In this document: one piece after another, positions 42,441 through 50,967 of the stretch | Numbering within the stretch: the stretch's first letter is position 1 | Layout: each line of letters starts with the position of its first letter | Assembly: GCA_963667315.1 (NCBI GenBank) | Contig: OY763325.1 | Coordinates: forward strand, 2,852,001-2,916,000 | Reading direction: 5' to 3' | Length of the DNA: 64,000 bases | DNA from: DAINPP01 sp963667315 | GTDB lineage: Bacteria > Thermotogota > Thermotogae > MWEM01 | The notes under the pieces: generated by a model | What the model saw: the letters and a program-made list of their open reading frames with translations, nothing else | What the model was told of the DNA's origin: nothing | Databases searched by the model: none | Translations under genes and position numbers: made by a program

Positions 42441-44003
42441 TTACACCTCCGTTGTTTTTTCTCTGTACTGTATCGCTTCAGCGAGTTGTTGTAAGCCAAT
42501 GGCTTTTTTTCCATCGAGATCACTGATCGTTCTTGCCACCTTGAGAATCTTGTTAATGCCTCTCCCTGTTAATTTAAACCGATCAACTGCCTGCTCCAGT
42601 ATCTTCTCGGAATCGGCATCCAGTTTACAAAATTGTTTGATCATCTTCTGAGTCATGGAAGCATTTCTTAAAATATTTTTCTTTCCAAAGGGTGTAAATC
42701 TTTTTTTCTGTATTTCCAACGCCTTGTTAACTTTTAAACGGATATCCTTTGAAGTTTCTTCCGATGAATGGGTAGTATATTCTTTATAACTCATGCGGGG
42801 AACCTCAATTATCATGTCGATCCTGTCAAGAATAGGACCTGAGAGTTTTTTGTTGTATCTCATGATATCCCGGATTGAACAGGTGCATTCCCTTTGAGGG
42901 TCGCCGAAATTACCACATGGACAGGGGTTTTGGGCGGCGATGAGTGAAAAGTTGGCCGGATATACGACGGACAGCTTTGCCCTTGAAATATTGACGATTG
43001 CGTCTTCCATTGGTTGTCTCATTGATTCTATCACATCTTTTGAAAATTCCGGGAATTCATCCAGGAAAAGCACACCGTTATGTGCCAGTGAAACCTCTCC
43101 GGGGTGTGCATCGCTTCCGCCCCCTATCATGGCGGCACGTGAAGCGGAATGGTGAGGGGCCCTGAAAGGTCTCGTTCGCTTCAGTGTGGCTTCATCAAGT
43201 TTCCCACAGACACTGTATATCGAAACCGTTTCAAGAAATTCGTCTTCAGACAACGGGGGCAGAATCGTCGGCATTCGTCTTGCCAGCATCGTTTTTCCCG
43301 ATCCGGGAGGCCCTTTCATCAGCAGATTATGGCCACCGGCAGCAGCCAGTTCCATGGCCCTTTTCGCATGACGCTGTCCCCTGATTTCAGAGAAATCTAC
43401 CTCTTTTGAATACTCCCCCTGCTCAAATGAAACGTTTGGTCTTTCAAGTGAAGCGGAATCGTTCAGAAAACCGATGAGCTGCCGGATCGTATTTACCGTG
43501 AAGATGTTCAAGCCCTTGATGAGTGAGGCTTCTTCGGCATTTTCCTCCGGAATGATGATGACCGTATCACCACTGATGGCCTTTTCATCCTTTTCAGTAT
43601 CGCCGGACAGGGCTATCAGTATTGGGAGCAGACCTCTTACCTTCCTGATCTTGCCGTCCAGACTTAACTCACCGAAGAAATAGAAATCTTTTACCTTTTG
43701 AGGATCAATAATTTCAGAGCAACAAAGAAGAGAGACCGCCATCGGTAGATCGAGGGCGGTTCCTTCTTTTTTGAGGTCACCCGGAGCAAGATTTATCACC
43801 ATTCTGCCTTTAGGCATGGGATACCCATTGCTCTTGATGGCACTTTTTATTCTCTTTTTACTTTCTTTTATGCTGGTATCTCCAAGCCCAACGATGTCGA
43901 TATCGTGCTGAACCGCCTGTCGGTCGACGAAGGATTCTACAATGACGGTGTGAGCTTCGAGTCCGAGCAGGACTGCACTTTGGAGTTTTGCGAATTTTCC
44001 CAT
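42441..44003 (-). CDS. comM: YifB/ComM-type Mg-chelatase-like AAA+ ATPase
   Basis: The 520-residue protein has an N-terminal Lon-substrate-like domain (residues 1-165; LPMAVSLLC, DLKKEGTA). An AAA+ domain follows, with Walker A GPPGSGKTMLARRMPTILPP and Walker B LFLDEFPEF, then the FSLIAAQNPCPCGNFGD block and a Mg-chelatase C-terminal lid. ComM is a hexameric branch-migration helicase used in natural transformation in some bacteria. Its start lies 67 bases inside the pdxT 3' end. Confidence 0.93.
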   Translation of the reverse strand: MGKFAKLQSAVLLGLEAHTVIVESFVDRQAVQHDIDIVGLGDTSIKESKKRIKSAIKSNGYPMPKGRMVINLAPGDLKKEGTALDLPMAVSLLCCSEIIDPQKVKDFYFFGELSLDGKIRKVRGLLPILIALSGDTEKDEKAISGDTVIIIPEENAEEASLIKGLNIFTVNTIRQLIGFLNDSASLERPNVSFEQGEYSKEVDFSEIRGQRHAKRAMELAAAGGHNLLMKGPPGSGKTMLARRMPTILPPLSEDEFLETVSIYSVCGKLDEATLKRTRPFRAPHHSASRAAMIGGGSDAHPGEVSLAHNGVLFLDEFPEFSKDVIESMRQPMEDAIVNISRAKLSVVYPANFSLIAAQNPCPCGNFGDPQRECTCSIRDIMRYNKKLSGPILDRIDMIIEVPRMSYKEYTTHSSEETSKDIRLKVNKALEIQKKRFTPFGKKNILRNASMTQKMIKQFCKLDADSEKILEQAVDRFKLTGRGINKILKVARTISDLDGKKAIGLQQLAEAIQYREKTTEV

Positions 44004-44596
44004 GCTTCAACTCTTTTCATGAACAATTTGTGGACCCTGAAATCTCCCGTCAGTTCCGGATGAAAAGAACAGGCGAGTATATTATCCTGTCGCACCATCA
44101 CGATCTGATCCTTATGTCTGGCAAGGATTTCCATTTCAGCGTTCATTTTGGTAATGATCGGAGCTCTGATGAATACAGCGTTGAATGCTTCGTCAAAGCC
44201 TTCAATTGAAAATGGTTCTTCAAATGAATCAATCTGTCTTCCAAAGGCATTTCTCTGTACCGTTGCATCAAGGATATTGAGCGTCGGCTGGTCCGGATAA
44301 TTATCAATTCCAGAAGATAACAAAATTACTCCCGCACAGGTTGCCAGTACGGGCATTTTTTTTTCCAGCAGCCAATACCGCATAGGTTCAATCATATCCA
44401 TAAACTTGAGCAATTTGATCATGGCGGTACTCTCACCACCCGGCATTAATAACCCGGAGATCTTTTCCAGTTGCTCAGGTCTTTTAACTCGGATGGTTTG
44501 AACACCTAACGCATGCATGACGGCTTCGTGTTCTTCTATTGCCCCCTGCATTGCCAGGATGCCCACGGGTTTTTCAGGGATGAATCGGGTGGACAT
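43937..44596 (-). CDS. pdxT: Pyridoxal 5'-phosphate synthase glutaminase subunit
   Basis: Releases ammonia from glutamine for PdxS. The 219-residue product shows GILAMQGAIEEH, the oxyanion motif PGGEST, the catalytic Cys in LATCAGVILLS and His/Glu in ACSFHPELTGDFRVH. After the normal end of the fold, about 24 extra polar residues follow and overlap comM by 67 bases. It shares one base with the pdxS stop, consistent with subunit coupling. Confidence 0.95.
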   Translation of the reverse strand: MSTRFIPEKPVGILAMQGAIEEHEAVMHALGVQTIRVKRPEQLEKISGLLMPGGESTAMIKLLKFMDMIEPMRYWLLEKKMPVLATCAGVILLSSGIDNYPDQPTLNILDATVQRNAFGRQIDSFEEPFSIEGFDEAFNAVFIRAPIITKMNAEMEILARHKDQIVMVRQDNILACSFHPELTGDFRVHKLFMKRVEAWENSQNSKVQSCSDSKLTPSL

Positions 44597-45474
44597 TACC
44601 AGCCTCTTTCCTGTAGGTTGACATTGAGATCTTCGATTGAAAGTCCGGGCATTGCCTCTCCGATATCTTCACTGATCTTGGCGAGCATCTCAGGATCGTC
44701 CCAGTGAAGAACAGCCTGTACAACAGCTTTTGCCATCTTTGGAGGAACCTTGGATTTGAAGATTCCAGATCCTACAAATACACCATCTACACCGAGCATC
44801 ATCATAAGTGCAGCATCAGCAGGTGTTGCAACACCACCGGCCGCAAAATTAACGACGGGAAGTCTTCCCTGTTCCTTAACCATTCTGACCAGTTCAATGG
44901 ATGCGCCCTGTTCCTTTGCGAATGTGCAGAGTTCATCATCCGGCATATTCTTGAGTCTTCTGACATCATCCATCACACATCTGGCATGTCTGACAGCTTC
45001 AACGATATTTCCCGTTCCGGCTTCTCCTTTTGTTCTAACCATTGCAGCCCCTTCGCTGATTCTTCTCAGGGCTTCTCCGATGTTTCTGCAACCGCATACG
45101 AAAGGAACTTTATAATCGAATTTGTTGATATGATATCTGTCATCAGCCGGTGTGAGTACTTCGGATTCATCGATGAAGTCTACACCGAGGCTTTCGAGGA
45201 TTCTGGCTTCAGCGAGATGTCCGATTCTGACTTTCGCCATAACGGGGATACTGACTGTTTTCATGATTTCCTTTATAACGGATATCTTTGCCATTCTGGC
45301 GACGCCGCCGGCTTTTCTGATATCGGAAGGGACCATGTCGAGTGCCATAACCGCAACGGCGCCGGCTTCTTCGGCAACTCTTGCCTCTTCTGCTGTTGTA
45401 ACGTCCATGATAACACCATTTTTAAACATGTCTGCGAACCCGGTCTTTACGAGTTCTGTACCTCTTTTTTCCAT
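44596..45474 (-). CDS. pdxS: Pyridoxal 5'-phosphate synthase, PdxS subunit
   Basis: Makes PLP from ribose 5-phosphate, glyceraldehyde 3-phosphate and ammonia. The 292-residue barrel shows the hallmarks: GVIMDVTTAEEARVAEEAGA, Lys in VMAKVRIGHLAEARIL, DYKVPFVCGCRNIGEALRRI, RTKGEAGTGN and VNFAAGGVATPADAA. ATG 45474 has AAGGAG 7 bases upstream. It adjoins a PLP-dependent aminotransferase and a nicotinate salvage gene. Confidence 0.97.
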   Translation of the reverse strand: MEKRGTELVKTGFADMFKNGVIMDVTTAEEARVAEEAGAVAVMALDMVPSDIRKAGGVARMAKISVIKEIMKTVSIPVMAKVRIGHLAEARILESLGVDFIDESEVLTPADDRYHINKFDYKVPFVCGCRNIGEALRRISEGAAMVRTKGEAGTGNIVEAVRHARCVMDDVRRLKNMPDDELCTFAKEQGASIELVRMVKEQGRLPVVNFAAGGVATPADAALMMMLGVDGVFVGSGIFKSKVPPKMAKAVVQAVLHWDDPEMLAKISEDIGEAMPGLSIEDLNVNLQERGW

Positions 45475-45502
45475 TCTATCTCTCCTTAACAATCAAAATT
45501 TA

Positions 45503-46789
45503 TTAAAGCATATGAACTTTTTCAAGTCTTGAATAATCCCCCATGCTTCTGCCAACCTTGGCGCAGGGTTTTCCGTTTACCTGAACGATATCGGCTGTAA
45601 AATCAATCTTCTGCTTCAGCAGTGATGAACCGACACCATAAATATCCACCGGGACATCAAGTGTTTCAAACAACTTGATTCTGTCTGCATTGAAACCGCC
45701 GGAAACAACGATTTTTAAAGCCTGAGCTCCAATAAGATCGAATTCTTTCCTGGCTCTCCATACAAGTTCGGGACAGACCCCGAGTGAATTGGAGTCCTGC
45801 GGGATCACGGATTTGTCTCTCAAAGATCCGGATGTGTCAAATCTTACGGCATAGATCTTTCCTTTCCCTTCCCCGATCAGTTCGCTCAGGTCTGAAACCC
45901 CTTCGATATAGGGTTTACCGTATTTTTTTTCATACATATCCTTCAGAACGTTCTTTGATGTTCCAATAACGTCGTTATCCCAGTCAACCAAAACCATTCG
46001 GTTGACATCTGATGAGATGTGCCTGTCGAATTCTTCAGCGGCTTTAACGGTATCGCCACCCATGGCAGCGATCAGAGAATGAGGAATGGTTCCCAATCCT
46101 TCAGCTCCCCAATAGTCGGCATTCGCATCGGTTGAAACACCCAGTGCGCCGGCTTTGAGTGCCGCGTACCCATCGGTAGCCTGTACCCAGTGATGATCAA
46201 ATCTGGCGCTGAAGAACAGGATGGGTTTTCCGTTTGCCTCGTTGACAACCTTCTTCGTAGCCGTTGCCGTACTGGAGGCTCTTGAAATAACTCCCAGCAG
46301 GACGGTTTCAAGGTAGCCGAAATAATTCGGGTCTCCTTCTATCGTCATGATGATTTCCTTATCCTTTGCCATATCGCCATCGTTGAGTGCTTTTACATGG
46401 ATATCGTTCCATTTATCAACCCAAAGACCATTGAGCTGTTCCCTGAGATCCCATTTCTTTTTAAAAGCTGTCTCGGTTTCTATCCTGTTGAGATCATATG
46501 CTGCAGACTGTAGTTCGTATTCAGCATCAAGCACTTTTTTAAACAATTCCTCCGCTTTTTCTACATCCTTGTAATACCCGGTACAGGTTCTCAGGATGGC
46601 AACGGCTTCATGGATACCGACGATACAGGCATCTTTTCTCGGGAAAAACTGATAGATGACATGAGGTTTATGATTGGATTTTCTGAGAACTTCAACAAAC
46701 CTTGTGAAGTATTTATCCGAATAATAACCGGCTCTGATTCTATCGATAGGGATCTTGAATTTCCTTGGATCCAGGTTCTTTTCAACCAA
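45503..46789 (-). CDS. pncB: Nicotinate phosphoribosyltransferase
   Basis: Salvages nicotinate into NAD synthesis. The 428-residue product opens FKIPIDRIRAGYYSDKYF and contains ILFFSARFDHHWVQATDGYA, GLGTIPHSLIAAMGGDT and the phosphate-binding LKIVVSGGFNADRI, as in the archaeal-type nicotinate/quinolinate phosphoribosyltransferases. TTG 46789 follows AAAGGAG by 7 bases. It lies 13 bases after the aminotransferase and 28 before pdxS. Confidence 0.88.
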   Translation of the reverse strand: MVEKNLDPRKFKIPIDRIRAGYYSDKYFTRFVEVLRKSNHKPHVIYQFFPRKDACIVGIHEAVAILRTCTGYYKDVEKAEELFKKVLDAEYELQSAAYDLNRIETETAFKKKWDLREQLNGLWVDKWNDIHVKALNDGDMAKDKEIIMTIEGDPNYFGYLETVLLGVISRASSTATATKKVVNEANGKPILFFSARFDHHWVQATDGYAALKAGALGVSTDANADYWGAEGLGTIPHSLIAAMGGDTVKAAEEFDRHISSDVNRMVLVDWDNDVIGTSKNVLKDMYEKKYGKPYIEGVSDLSELIGEGKGKIYAVRFDTSGSLRDKSVIPQDSNSLGVCPELVWRARKEFDLIGAQALKIVVSGGFNADRIKLFETLDVPVDIYGVGSSLLKQKIDFTADIVQVNGKPCAKVGRSMGDYSRLEKVHML

Positions 46790-46802
46790 TTTTCTACTCC
46801 TT

Positions 46803-47999
46803 TTATGCAGCTTTTTTCATGTAGGCTTCAAGGCCTTTTCGCAAGATCTCGCATGCCTGAAGCAGTCGCTTTTCTTCGAGTACATAGGCGATTCTGATTT
46901 CCTGTTCGCCTTTTCCGGGTGTTCCGTAAAACCCGTCGAGAGGAGCTACCATCGTTGTCGTACCATTTATATCAAAATCTGTGAGCATCCATTTAACGAA
47001 GTTTTCGCTACTATCTATAGGCAGCTTTACGGCAAGATAAAATGCCCCTTTTGGTTCTTTGAAATATAGACCGTCAACTTTTGAAAGTTCATTATAAACG
47101 ATATCTCTTCTTCTCTGATATTCATCTCTGATCGCATCGAGATATGAGGCATCAAGTTCAAGAAATCCCAAGGCGCCGAGTTGAGCAACGGTAGGCGGAC
47201 AAAGTCTGGCCTGTGCCATCTTCATGACCTGAGCAAAAAGCTCCTTGTTTTTTGTTGCGAGTAAACCGACTCTTGCACCACATGCACTGTATCGCTTTGA
47301 TACGCTGTCGATCAGGATGGTCCGGTCGTGATAGGCTTCGAATTCCATTGCGCTAAACGGTTTTAATCCATCAAAGGTGAATTCTCTGTACACTTCATCT
47401 GCAATGACATACAGGTTATGCTTTTTGGCAAAATCGAGTATTCTGATGACATCTTCCTTCGGATAAACGGCACCTGTTGGGTTACACGGGTTTGAGAAGA
47501 TAATTGCCTTTGTTTTATCGGTTATCTTTGAATCGTATTCTGAAAGATCGGGAACCATGTAACCGGCTTCAGGATCTGCCGAGATTGGCAGGAGATTCAG
47601 GTTCAGCATGCCCGCAAAACTTCTGTAATTGGCGTAGAAGGGTTCGATAACAACAACTTCATCGCCGGGATCGGCAACAGCACCCATGGCAAATATGATC
47701 GCTTCGCTACCACCGTTTGTGATGATGATCTCTTCCGGTGTAATGTCACAGTTCCATTTCTCGTAGTACTTTGAAAAGGCCTTTCTGAGTTCAATGATAC
47801 CCGCTGAATGTGAATAGGGAATCACCTTGCCCGCATTTTTTTCTATTGAGGCAAAGAATTCCTTCGGTGTTTCAATATCAGGCTGACCGATGTTGAGATG
47901 TAATACCTCTTTTCCACTTGCCTTCGCCTGTTCTGCAAATGGAATCAATCTCCTGATTGGTGAAGACTGCATTTTTTCGATTCTGTTTGAAAATTCCAT
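46803..47999 (-). CDS. PLP-dependent aminotransferase, class I (AspC-like)
   Basis: A 398-residue fold-type I aminotransferase. It contains the NIGQPDIETP start, the FSNPCNPTGAVY block with the cofactor-contacting Asn, YVIADEVYREFTF, the PLP Lys in IDSVSKRYSACGARVG and IRIAYVLEE with the carboxylate Arg. The amino-acid specificity cannot be fixed from sequence; aspartate or aromatic amino acids are likely. ATG 47999 has GGGGAGG 8 bases upstream. It is the first gene of the long minus-strand array, and the enzyme needs the cofactor made by pdxST. Confidence 0.9.
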   Translation of the reverse strand: MEFSNRIEKMQSSPIRRLIPFAEQAKASGKEVLHLNIGQPDIETPKEFFASIEKNAGKVIPYSHSAGIIELRKAFSKYYEKWNCDITPEEIIITNGGSEAIIFAMGAVADPGDEVVVIEPFYANYRSFAGMLNLNLLPISADPEAGYMVPDLSEYDSKITDKTKAIIFSNPCNPTGAVYPKEDVIRILDFAKKHNLYVIADEVYREFTFDGLKPFSAMEFEAYHDRTILIDSVSKRYSACGARVGLLATKNKELFAQVMKMAQARLCPPTVAQLGALGFLELDASYLDAIRDEYQRRRDIVYNELSKVDGLYFKEPKGAFYLAVKLPIDSSENFVKWMLTDFDINGTTTMVAPLDGFYGTPGKGEQEIRIAYVLEEKRLLQACEILRKGLEAYMKKAA

Positions 48000-48163
48000 G
48001 AATAAACCTCCCCCGGCATTCAAAATTCTTTATCTAACATGTGGATAGTATACAATATTTTAGGGCTTTTTCGTATATTTTTTAAATTCTTTTTATGATA
48101 AAATAATATAGAGAACTTAAAATATTATGAATTTGAAAAACGATTTGAAAGGATTTGCTTTTA

Positions 48164-50173
48164 ATGCCTGAACGAAGTCTTTTGGAGAAACTGAATTCGG
48201 ATTTTTTAAACAGTATGGACTGTGTTCCTCATGCCATAGGCATTCTTGATTTAAACGGCTATCTTGTTTTCATCAACAGATATTTTGAGAAGACGTATGA
48301 TGTCAGCCGGGAAAACATAGAAGGTTGTCATATCTCATGTTTTTACAGGTGTGAAAGTGAAAAAAACAGAATACTTGATTATATCGACAGGATATTGAAA
48401 GGGCTTGTGAAACCCGAAAGATATTCAGATCGGGCAGATTATCCGGATAACAGCAAGTATCAGGAGATACAATGGGATTATCTAAAACTGAATGGTAAGG
48501 TTGAAGGGATTATCTACACGAGTACAAACAATCAGACACGGGAGATTTACGAACGGCAGATAGATGAAAGCAAGGTTACCCTCAACCTTCAGACTGAGAT
48601 TCTTGAAAATCTTAAAAAGAAAATGAAAATGGCGCTCGAAGCGGTTAATGAAGGCATATGGGAATGGGATCTTGTGCGGGATGAGGTGCAATACGATGAT
48701 CGTTATTTTGAGATGCTGGGCTACACCAGAGAACAGCTGGCACATTTGGATAATATCTGGCGTTTTCTGGTTCATCCGGAAGATATTGACGAGTATAACA
48801 GACAATTCGAAGAATTTGTAGCGAGAAAAGCCGATAAATACGAGTTTCGGTACAGGTACAAAAATGCCTCCGGGGAATGGTTATGGATCCTTGATAAGGG
48901 ACAGGTTGTGTCGAGAGACGAGACGGGAATGCCGACACGCATCATCGGGATTCATGTGGATATTTCGGAGATTATGAAGAAGAATGAGGCTCTTGAGGCT
49001 GCCAGAAAGCATTCGGAGCACTTGAACACCATTATCCTGAGGGCCAACAAAGATCTCAAGGCAACGCAGAAACTCCTTGAATATGTTCTGAAAAATGCAA
49101 GGGTTGGTATCTGGAGATGGCATTTCAAAGAGAAAACATCGTATTATGATGATGTTTCTCAGGGAATTTTCGGCTTCAATCCCTCCTATCCCAATGGGAC
49201 CGTAAAACTCTTTCCAAAAATACATCCCGAGGATCGTCGTTATGTCATGAGCGTTATGAGGGATTATAAAGCGGGGATAATTCCGGAATATGATATCAGA
49301 TACCGGGTGATCAGACCGGATTCAAGGATCGTCTGGATACAGGAGAACGGTGAGATCGTTGAGTATGACAAAGACGGAAATCTGGAACTGTTTATCGGCA
49401 GTATTCGGGATATTACGCCACAGCGGGAATTTGAAGAACTTCTGATCAAAGCGAGGGACGATGCACAGAAGGCAAACAATCTAAAAACGGACCTCATCGC
49501 AAATGTGAATCATGAATTGAGGACCCCCCTTACCGTTATCATCGGTCTTGCTGAAACACTGGTGGATATTGAAGCGGATTCTCAGAAGAAACATTTCCTG
49601 AACAAGATCTTAGCTTCTTCACAGCGGCTCTTACGCTTGATCGGAGAAGTTCTTCATCTGTCGAATATAGAAAACGGACATCTGACAGTGAGAAAATCGA
49701 AGTTTGATGTCCATGATTATCTGAGGGATTATTTTATTGCGATAAAAAGCCAGGCGGAGAAAAAATCGCTTGACGCATTTTTAGATATCGACACGTCTGT
49801 TGAAAAAGATGTGTATATGGATCCGAATAAATTAAGACTGCTGCTCAACAATCTTTTCAGCAATGCCCTTAAATTTACGGAAGAAGGCGAGATCGGACTG
49901 ATTGTTACCATGGATCCGGAGAAAATCTATTTTGAAGTATATGATACCGGAATCGGAATCCCCAAGGAAAAACGGGCAAGAATATTTGACCGATTCTATC
50001 AGATTGATGCGTCGAGTATCAGAAATTACGGTGGGACAGGATTGGGTCTTGCGATCGTTAAGGAATTGTCGGAGAAGATGGGTGGGGATATACTCGTTGA
50101 GGACTATGAAAAAGGCGGAACGAGATTCATCATTTCATTACCGTATCAAGAAAGAAAAAGAGCTTCTCTATGA
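48164..50173 (+). CDS. PAS-domain sensor histidine kinase (orphan, cytoplasmic)
   Basis: A 669-residue kinase without signal peptide or membrane helices. Three PAS domains (about 13-125, 165-275 and 300-415) are followed by HisKA (LIANVNHELRTPLTVIIGLA, phospho-His in NHELRTP) and a HATPase with N-box NNLFSNALKF, G1 DTGIGIPKEK and G2 GGTGLGLAIV. No response regulator adjoins it. ATG 48164 is preferred over TTG 48155 because AAAGGAT lies 9 bases upstream. The stop codon sits at the edge of the terminator loop. Confidence 0.92.
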   Translation: MPERSLLEKLNSDFLNSMDCVPHAIGILDLNGYLVFINRYFEKTYDVSRENIEGCHISCFYRCESEKNRILDYIDRILKGLVKPERYSDRADYPDNSKYQEIQWDYLKLNGKVEGIIYTSTNNQTREIYERQIDESKVTLNLQTEILENLKKKMKMALEAVNEGIWEWDLVRDEVQYDDRYFEMLGYTREQLAHLDNIWRFLVHPEDIDEYNRQFEEFVARKADKYEFRYRYKNASGEWLWILDKGQVVSRDETGMPTRIIGIHVDISEIMKKNEALEAARKHSEHLNTIILRANKDLKATQKLLEYVLKNARVGIWRWHFKEKTSYYDDVSQGIFGFNPSYPNGTVKLFPKIHPEDRRYVMSVMRDYKAGIIPEYDIRYRVIRPDSRIVWIQENGEIVEYDKDGNLELFIGSIRDITPQREFEELLIKARDDAQKANNLKTDLIANVNHELRTPLTVIIGLAETLVDIEADSQKKHFLNKILASSQRLLRLIGEVLHLSNIENGHLTVRKSKFDVHDYLRDYFIAIKSQAEKKSLDAFLDIDTSVEKDVYMDPNKLRLLLNNLFSNALKFTEEGEIGLIVTMDPEKIYFEVYDTGIGIPKEKRARIFDRFYQIDASSIRNYGGTGLGLAIVKELSEKMGGDILVEDYEKGGTRFIISLPYQERKRASL

Positions 50174-50185
50174 GAGAAGCTCTTT
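50152..50185. terminator. Bidirectional terminator, histidine kinase / gpmA
   Basis: A 12-bp stem (50157-50168 with 50174-50185, core AGCTTCTC/GAGAAGCT) with a five-base loop containing the kinase stop codon (50171-50173). The T-rich tail is on the minus strand, so it mainly ends the gpmA operon. Confidence 0.8.
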
Positions 50186-50203
50186 AAATGTTTATGTGAA
50201 TTT

Positions 50204-50950
50204 TTATTTTGCCTTTGTCTGATTGGCAACAGCTTCAGCTGCTTTTTTAATGGCTTCCTGATCTCCCAGATAATAATGTTTGATCGGCTTCATATCGTCA
50301 TCGAGTTCGTATACAAGCGGAACGCCGGTTGGGATATTGAGTCCTATGATAGCTTCTTCGCTCATGTTGTCCAGGTATTTTACAATCGCTCTGAGACTGT
50401 TTCCATGAGCCGCAATGACGACTCTTTTCCCCGATTTGATTGTTGGAACGATCTCGTCATTCCAGTAAGGCAGAACTCTTTCAAGGGTGTCCTTCAGACA
50501 TTCTGTCTTCGGCAGCTGCTCTTCCGTAAGATCAGCATATCTTCTGTCTTTTCCGGGGTATCTGTCATCAGATGTTTCAAGGGCAGGTGGTGGAACATCG
50601 TAGCTTCTTCTCCATATCTTGACCTGGTCGGCTCCGAGTTTTTTTGCCGTTTCCGCCTTGTTGAGTCCCTGAAGGTCTCCATAATGCCTTTCGTTGAGTC
50701 TCCATGATTTGTACACCGGGAGCCAGAGTTCATCAATGCCTTCAAGTGCATAGTTAAGCGTCTTGATCGCTCTCTTGAGTACTGATGTGTAGGCGACATC
50801 AAATTCATATCCTTCTTCCTTCAACACTTTACCGGCGTTCTTGGCTTCTTCTACGCCCTTTTCGGAAAGATCCACATCGGTCCATCCCGTAAAGAAGTTC
50901 AATTTGTTCCATTCACTTTCGCCATGTCTTAAAAGAACCAGTTTGTACAT
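50204..50950 (-). CDS. gpmA: 2,3-bisphosphoglycerate-dependent phosphoglycerate mutase
   Basis: Glycolytic isomerisation of 3- and 2-phosphoglycerate. The 248-residue product has the phospho-His motif LLRHGESEWN, ERHYGDLQGLNK and the second catalytic His in VIAAHGNSLRA. ATG 50950 follows AGGAGGT by 6 bases. It is the last gene of the 58.9-50.2 kb operon. Confidence 0.95.
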   Translation of the reverse strand: MYKLVLLRHGESEWNKLNFFTGWTDVDLSEKGVEEAKNAGKVLKEEGYEFDVAYTSVLKRAIKTLNYALEGIDELWLPVYKSWRLNERHYGDLQGLNKAETAKKLGADQVKIWRRSYDVPPPALETSDDRYPGKDRRYADLTEEQLPKTECLKDTLERVLPYWNDEIVPTIKSGKRVVIAAHGNSLRAIVKYLDNMSEEAIIGLNIPTGVPLVYELDDDMKPIKHYYLGDQEAIKKAAEAVANQTKAK

Positions 50951-50967
50951 GTTTGTACCTCCTATTA

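Noticed and set aside
44704..45489. 261-codon plus-strand frame opposite pdxS
   Set aside because: Shadow of a highly conserved gene; composition (Cys-, Ser- and His-rich) is typical of antisense frames.
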